A stretch of 7,285 nucleotides of DNA from NCBI GenBank assembly GCA_905236535.1, contig CAJOQN010000093.1, forward strand, positions 1-7,285, given 5' to 3'. Both the position numbers and the translations under genes were made by a program. The notes beneath the pieces are model-generated. The model was not told the DNA's origin. It saw nothing but the letters and a program-made list of their open reading frames with translations, and searched no databases. This document shows, piece by piece, positions 5,097 through 7,285 of the stretch. The stretch's first letter is position 1; each line of letters opens with the position of its first letter. Origin of the DNA: an uncultured Bacilli bacterium (GTDB lineage: Bacteria; Bacillota_I; Bacilli_A; RFN20; CAG-826).

Positions 5097-6764
5097 ATGA
5101 CCAACAAAGAATTAGCAGAATTAATCTTCCCTGAGATCCATGAAACAATTGAAGATTTAGAAAAAAGATATCCAAAAAGAAATTTACCAAAAGATGCTGA
5201 AGTAACTAGATTCGCTCCTTCTCCAACAGGTTTTTTACACACTGGTTCTTTGTTCACTGCGATGATTTGCCAAAAGGTTGCTAAACAATCAGGTGGAATT
5301 TTCTATGTCCGTTTAGAAGACACCGACACTAAAAGAGAAATCGCCGGTAGTGGTGAAAAACTTCTTTCTCAACTTAAATTATTCGATGTTTATCCAAATG
5401 AAGGCTATATGGCTGATCACGAAGAAGGTGAATATGGACCTTATTGTCAATCCGATAGAGCTTCAATCTATAAGATTTGTATCAAACACCTTATTGAAAT
5501 CGGAAGAGCGTATCCCGATTTTTGCTCCCCAGAAGATTTAGAAGAGATTAGAAAGAAGCAAGAAGCTTTGAAACTTAATCCTGGATATTATGGGGAATTC
5601 GCAAGAGACCGTTCCCTTTCTAACGAAGAAAGAAAAGAAAGAATTCTTAAAGGTGAACCATATGTCATCCGTTTTAAATCAGAAGGTGACCATAATAATA
5701 AAATCACGGTCCACGATTTAGTCCATGGTTATTTTGATATCGCTCAAAACGATCAAGATATTGTTATCCTTAAGAGTGATGGCTTACCTACTTATCATTT
5801 TGCACATGCGGTAGATGATCATTTTATGAGAACCACAACCGTCATCCGTGGTGAAGAATGGATTTCCTCATTCCCAATCCATGTTGAATTATTTGAGGCT
5901 TTAGGCTTTGAGGCTCCTAAATACGCTCATCTTCCAGTCATTATGAAACTTGATGAAGTAGGACATCGAAGAAAATTATCAAAAAGATTAGATAACGAAG
6001 CCGCGGTTTCTTATTTTATTGAAGATGGATATCCCACTAAGGCTTTAATTATCTATTTAATGACTATTGCTAATTCCAATTTCGAAGAATGGTTGCTCCA
6101 AAATGGATATAACGATTTAGATAAATTTATTTTCTCCTTTGATAAGATGTCTCTTGATGGAGCGTTGTTTGATTTAAATAAACTCCAATATTTTGCCAAA
6201 GAAATATTAGGATATAAAAACAAAGATGAGATTCTTGAAATGTCTTTAGATTTTGCCTCTAAATATGATCCGGAATTATTATCATTAATCGAAAGAGATA
6301 GAGAATATTTCAAAGAAATAATGAATATCGATAGAGAAAAAGAGAATCCTCGTAAGGACCATTATTGTTTAAGAGGATTAAAAGACTATATTGGTGTCTT
6401 CTATGAAGACATTTATGATGAACTTCTCAAACAAGGCTTTGAATTTAACGAAAAATATAATCATCTTTTAATAGCCTCTACTTTAGAAAAAATCAGAGAT
6501 ACCTTATCCCTCGATGTCGATGAACAAGGATGGTTCCAAAACATCAAAGAGGTCGCGAACGAACAAGGTTTTGCGATTGATAGAAAAGCCTATAAAGCTA
6601 ACCCCGATGCCTTTAAAGGACAAGTCGGTGATGTCGCAGAGATGCTCCGTGTGGCCTTAACGGGAAGAAAGAACACTCCTACCCTTTATTATGTGATGAA
6701 AGTGATAGGGGAAGAAAACTCTAAAAACCGATTAAGCAAAGTTATTTCTTCATTAACAAAATAA
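5097..6764 (+). CDS. gltX: glutamyl-tRNA synthetase
   Basis: Class I aminoacyl-tRNA synthetase that charges tRNA-Glu with glutamate using ATP, in the cytosol. The catalytic domain shows RFAPSPTGFLHTGSL (38-52), with HTGS at 48-51 as the HIGH-type motif. VRLEDTDTKRE (71-81) is the glutamate/ATP-binding segment; GLPTYHFAHAVDDHFM (229-244) and IRGEEWISSFPIH (250-262) follow. RRKLSKRLD (291-299) is the KMSKS-type loop. The C-terminal part is the helical anticodon-binding region. At 555 residues it is longer than the common bacterial form (about 470-500), partly because of a 33-residue N-terminal extension. It matches the longer GluRS form with EEWISS seen in Clostridia and relatives. AAGGA lies 5 nt before the ATG. 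It is flanked by tRNA-Gly and its cognate tRNA-Glu(CTC). Whether it also charges tRNA-Gln cannot be judged without knowing if glnS or gatCAB is present. Confidence 0.96.
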   Translation: MTNKELAELIFPEIHETIEDLEKRYPKRNLPKDAEVTRFAPSPTGFLHTGSLFTAMICQKVAKQSGGIFYVRLEDTDTKREIAGSGEKLLSQLKLFDVYPNEGYMADHEEGEYGPYCQSDRASIYKICIKHLIEIGRAYPDFCSPEDLEEIRKKQEALKLNPGYYGEFARDRSLSNEERKERILKGEPYVIRFKSEGDHNNKITVHDLVHGYFDIAQNDQDIVILKSDGLPTYHFAHAVDDHFMRTTTVIRGEEWISSFPIHVELFEALGFEAPKYAHLPVIMKLDEVGHRRKLSKRLDNEAAVSYFIEDGYPTKALIIYLMTIANSNFEEWLLQNGYNDLDKFIFSFDKMSLDGALFDLNKLQYFAKEILGYKNKDEILEMSLDFASKYDPELLSLIERDREYFKEIMNIDREKENPRKDHYCLRGLKDYIGVFYEDIYDELLKQGFEFNEKYNHLLIASTLEKIRDTLSLDVDEQGWFQNIKEVANEQGFAIDRKAYKANPDAFKGQVGDVAEMLRVALTGRKNTPTLYYVMKVIGEENSKNRLSKVISSLTK

Positions 6765-6781
6765 TTAAGAGTGTTTATAAT
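6753..6781 (+). promoter_or_regulatory. tRNA-Glu promoter within the 3' end of gltX
   Basis: TTAACA (6753-6758, one mismatch to consensus), 17-bp spacer, perfect TATAAT (6776-6781). It overlaps the last gltX codons. The predicted start (about 6788) is a few nt before the mature tRNA at 6792. The -10 lies in the loop of an inverted repeat, GAGTGT (6769-6774) / ACACTC (6782-6787). Confidence 0.8.
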
Positions 6782-6791
6782 ACACTCACAT

Positions 6792-6868
6792 GGCCCTATG
6801 GAGAAGCGGCTTAACTCATTGCCCTCTCAAGGCAACATTCACGGGTTCGAATCCCGTTAGGGTCACCA
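6792..6868 (+). tRNA. tRNA-Glu (anticodon CTC)
   Basis: Acceptor GGCCCTA pairs with TAGGGTC (one G-U). The D stem is GAG/CTC with an AGCGGCTTAA loop, and the anticodon stem is TTGCC/GGCAA with loop CTCTCAA (anticodon CTC). The T arm is ACGGG/CCCGT with TTCGAAT, the discriminator is A, and CCA is encoded. It reads GAG only, so a second tRNA-Glu(TTC) must exist elsewhere. Confidence 0.96.
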
Positions 6869-6883
6869 ACTTAGATGAAAATG

Positions 6884-6915
6884 AAGGTTAATACAGAAAT
6901 GTGTTGGCCTTTTTT
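6884..6915 (+). terminator. tRNA-Glu terminator
   Basis: AAGGTTAATAC (6884-6894) pairs with GTGTTGGCCTT (6901-6911) over 11 pairs (three G-U) around a 6-nt loop. It runs straight into six T (6910-6915). Confidence 0.85.
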
Positions 6916-6968
6916 CTTTGATTACATCGCACTTTTTTGAGATTATTTCCGGCAATATATTTCCAAAA

Positions 6969-7030
6969 TAGGGTAGAAAGTAACAGTATTTTGATACAAA
7001 AATACATAACGTTCCACCGAAAATACCCTA
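6969..7030. repeat. two nested inverted repeats before the last ORF
   Basis: GTATTTT (6986-6992) and AAAATAC (6999-7005) form a 7-bp inverted repeat with a 6-nt loop. Outside it, TAGGGTA (6969-6975) is the reverse complement of TACCCTA (7024-7030). The right-hand outer arm lies between the two tandem repeat copies. The symmetry could mark a recombination or binding site, but AT-rich sequence makes chance possible. Confidence 0.4.
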
Positions 7031-7044
7031 ACGTTCCACCGAAA
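7007..7044. repeat. tandem 16-bp repeat, 22-bp period
   Basis: TAACGTTCCACCGAAA occurs exactly at 7007-7022 and 7029-7044. The 22-bp step is about two DNA helix turns, as expected for side-by-side protein binding. It lies 65 bp upstream of the ORF at 7109, in the 240-nt stretch after the tRNA-Glu gene that otherwise holds no gene. It is the most GC-rich part of that stretch. Confidence 0.7.
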
Positions 7045-7108
7045 TTAACTTTTTCTTCCATTATTTTTCACTTAGAGCGATTAGTGGAAATATAAGGAGG
7101 ATCAAGTG

Positions 7109-7285
7109 ATGGAAAACCTAAATAAAGAGTACATGGAGCGATTCCATAACTACATAGTAGCTATGGTGTATTATGAAAATCTTCTTAATAGAGGAGAGAT
7201 AACCATTGATGACTACATCGAAATCGAAAGAAACATTGCTCATAAGTACAAGATGGAAGAAAGCATATTTAGAATGAAAAAGAGA
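7109..7285 (+). CDS. small hypothetical protein, cut by the window end
   Basis: At least 59 codons with no stop before the window ends. AAGGAGG (7094-7100) lies 8 nt before the ATG, a strong ribosome site; a GTG directly before the ATG is an in-frame alternative. The product is charged and helical, with YMERFHNYIVAMVYYENLLN (8-27), then NRGEITIDDYIEIERNIAHK (27-46). That pattern ('..G.It..ey..ie..ia.kY') resembles short SHOCT-like or accessory proteins often placed before serine recombinase genes in Bacillota mobile elements. That link is inference; nothing downstream is visible. ATA codons are more frequent here than in the housekeeping genes of the window, weakly suggesting transfer. Confidence 0.7.
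   Translation, partial: MENLNKEYMERFHNYIVAMVYYENLLNRGEITIDDYIEIERNIAHKYKMEESIFRMKKR

Noticed and set aside
6053..6313. Minus-strand 86-codon frame within gltX
   Set aside because: Antisense shadow of a conserved gene.
7007..7044. CRISPR array
   Set aside because: Only two copies with a 6-nt gap; repeats and spacers are far too short and no cas gene is visible.
1..7285. Recoding of TGA as Trp, as in Mycoplasma
   Set aside because: Conserved Trp positions in gltX, deoD and the Nudix gene are TGG, and no gene needs TGA read-through.

Overview
The window is AT-rich bacterial DNA with the standard genetic code: Trp is TGG and TGA is not read through. Strong Shine-Dalgarno sites, a CdaA-type di-AMP cyclase, encoded CCA tails on both tRNAs and a Fur/PerR-style 7-1-7 operator all point to a low-GC Bacillota. 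It is probably a Bacilli lineage with a reduced genome (Erysipelotrichales, RF39 or Acholeplasma-like). The exact taxon cannot be fixed from the sequence alone.

Layout, left to right. (1) 1-90: a large stem-loop terminator and short repeats. (2) 87-815, minus: deoD, purine nucleoside phosphorylase. (3) 907-1287, plus: a small protein that looks like a free-standing RQC-type winged helix. (4) 1359-2147, plus: cdaA, membrane diadenylate cyclase. It converges on the next gene through one shared bidirectional terminator. (5) 2164-2589, minus: a very short SPFH/Band 7-like membrane protein. (6) 2599-2625: a 27-bp palindrome containing a near-consensus Fur box, placed between this gene and a divergent three-gene operon. 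(7) 2655-4906, plus: a Nudix hydrolase, a membrane-anchored protein with a decayed NERD-like domain, and a six-helix membrane protein, packed end to end or overlapping. (8) 4937-5010, minus: tRNA-Gly(GCC), whose promoter appears to share its -10 with the divergent gltX promoter. (9) 5097-6764, plus: gltX, glutamyl-tRNA synthetase. (10) 6792-6868, plus: tRNA-Glu(CTC), with its own near-consensus promoter inside the 3' end of gltX and a clear terminator. (11) 6916-7285: a region with a tandem 16-bp repeat and the start of a small ORF that runs off the window, possibly the edge of a mobile element.

Most of the window is housekeeping: nucleoside salvage, c-di-AMP signalling and glutamate decoding. 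The unusual part is the 2164-4906 block. An iron-type operator sits over both promoters of a divergent pair, linking a minimal SPFH protein, a Nudix enzyme with an altered catalytic box, a catalytically dead-looking NERD protein and an unknown polytopic membrane protein. Several genes here (907, 2589, 2655) also have a -10 box immediately before the ATG and no Shine-Dalgarno, which suggests leaderless mRNAs. The other genes with clear starts (deoD, cdaA, gltX, 7109) have good ribosome binding sites.
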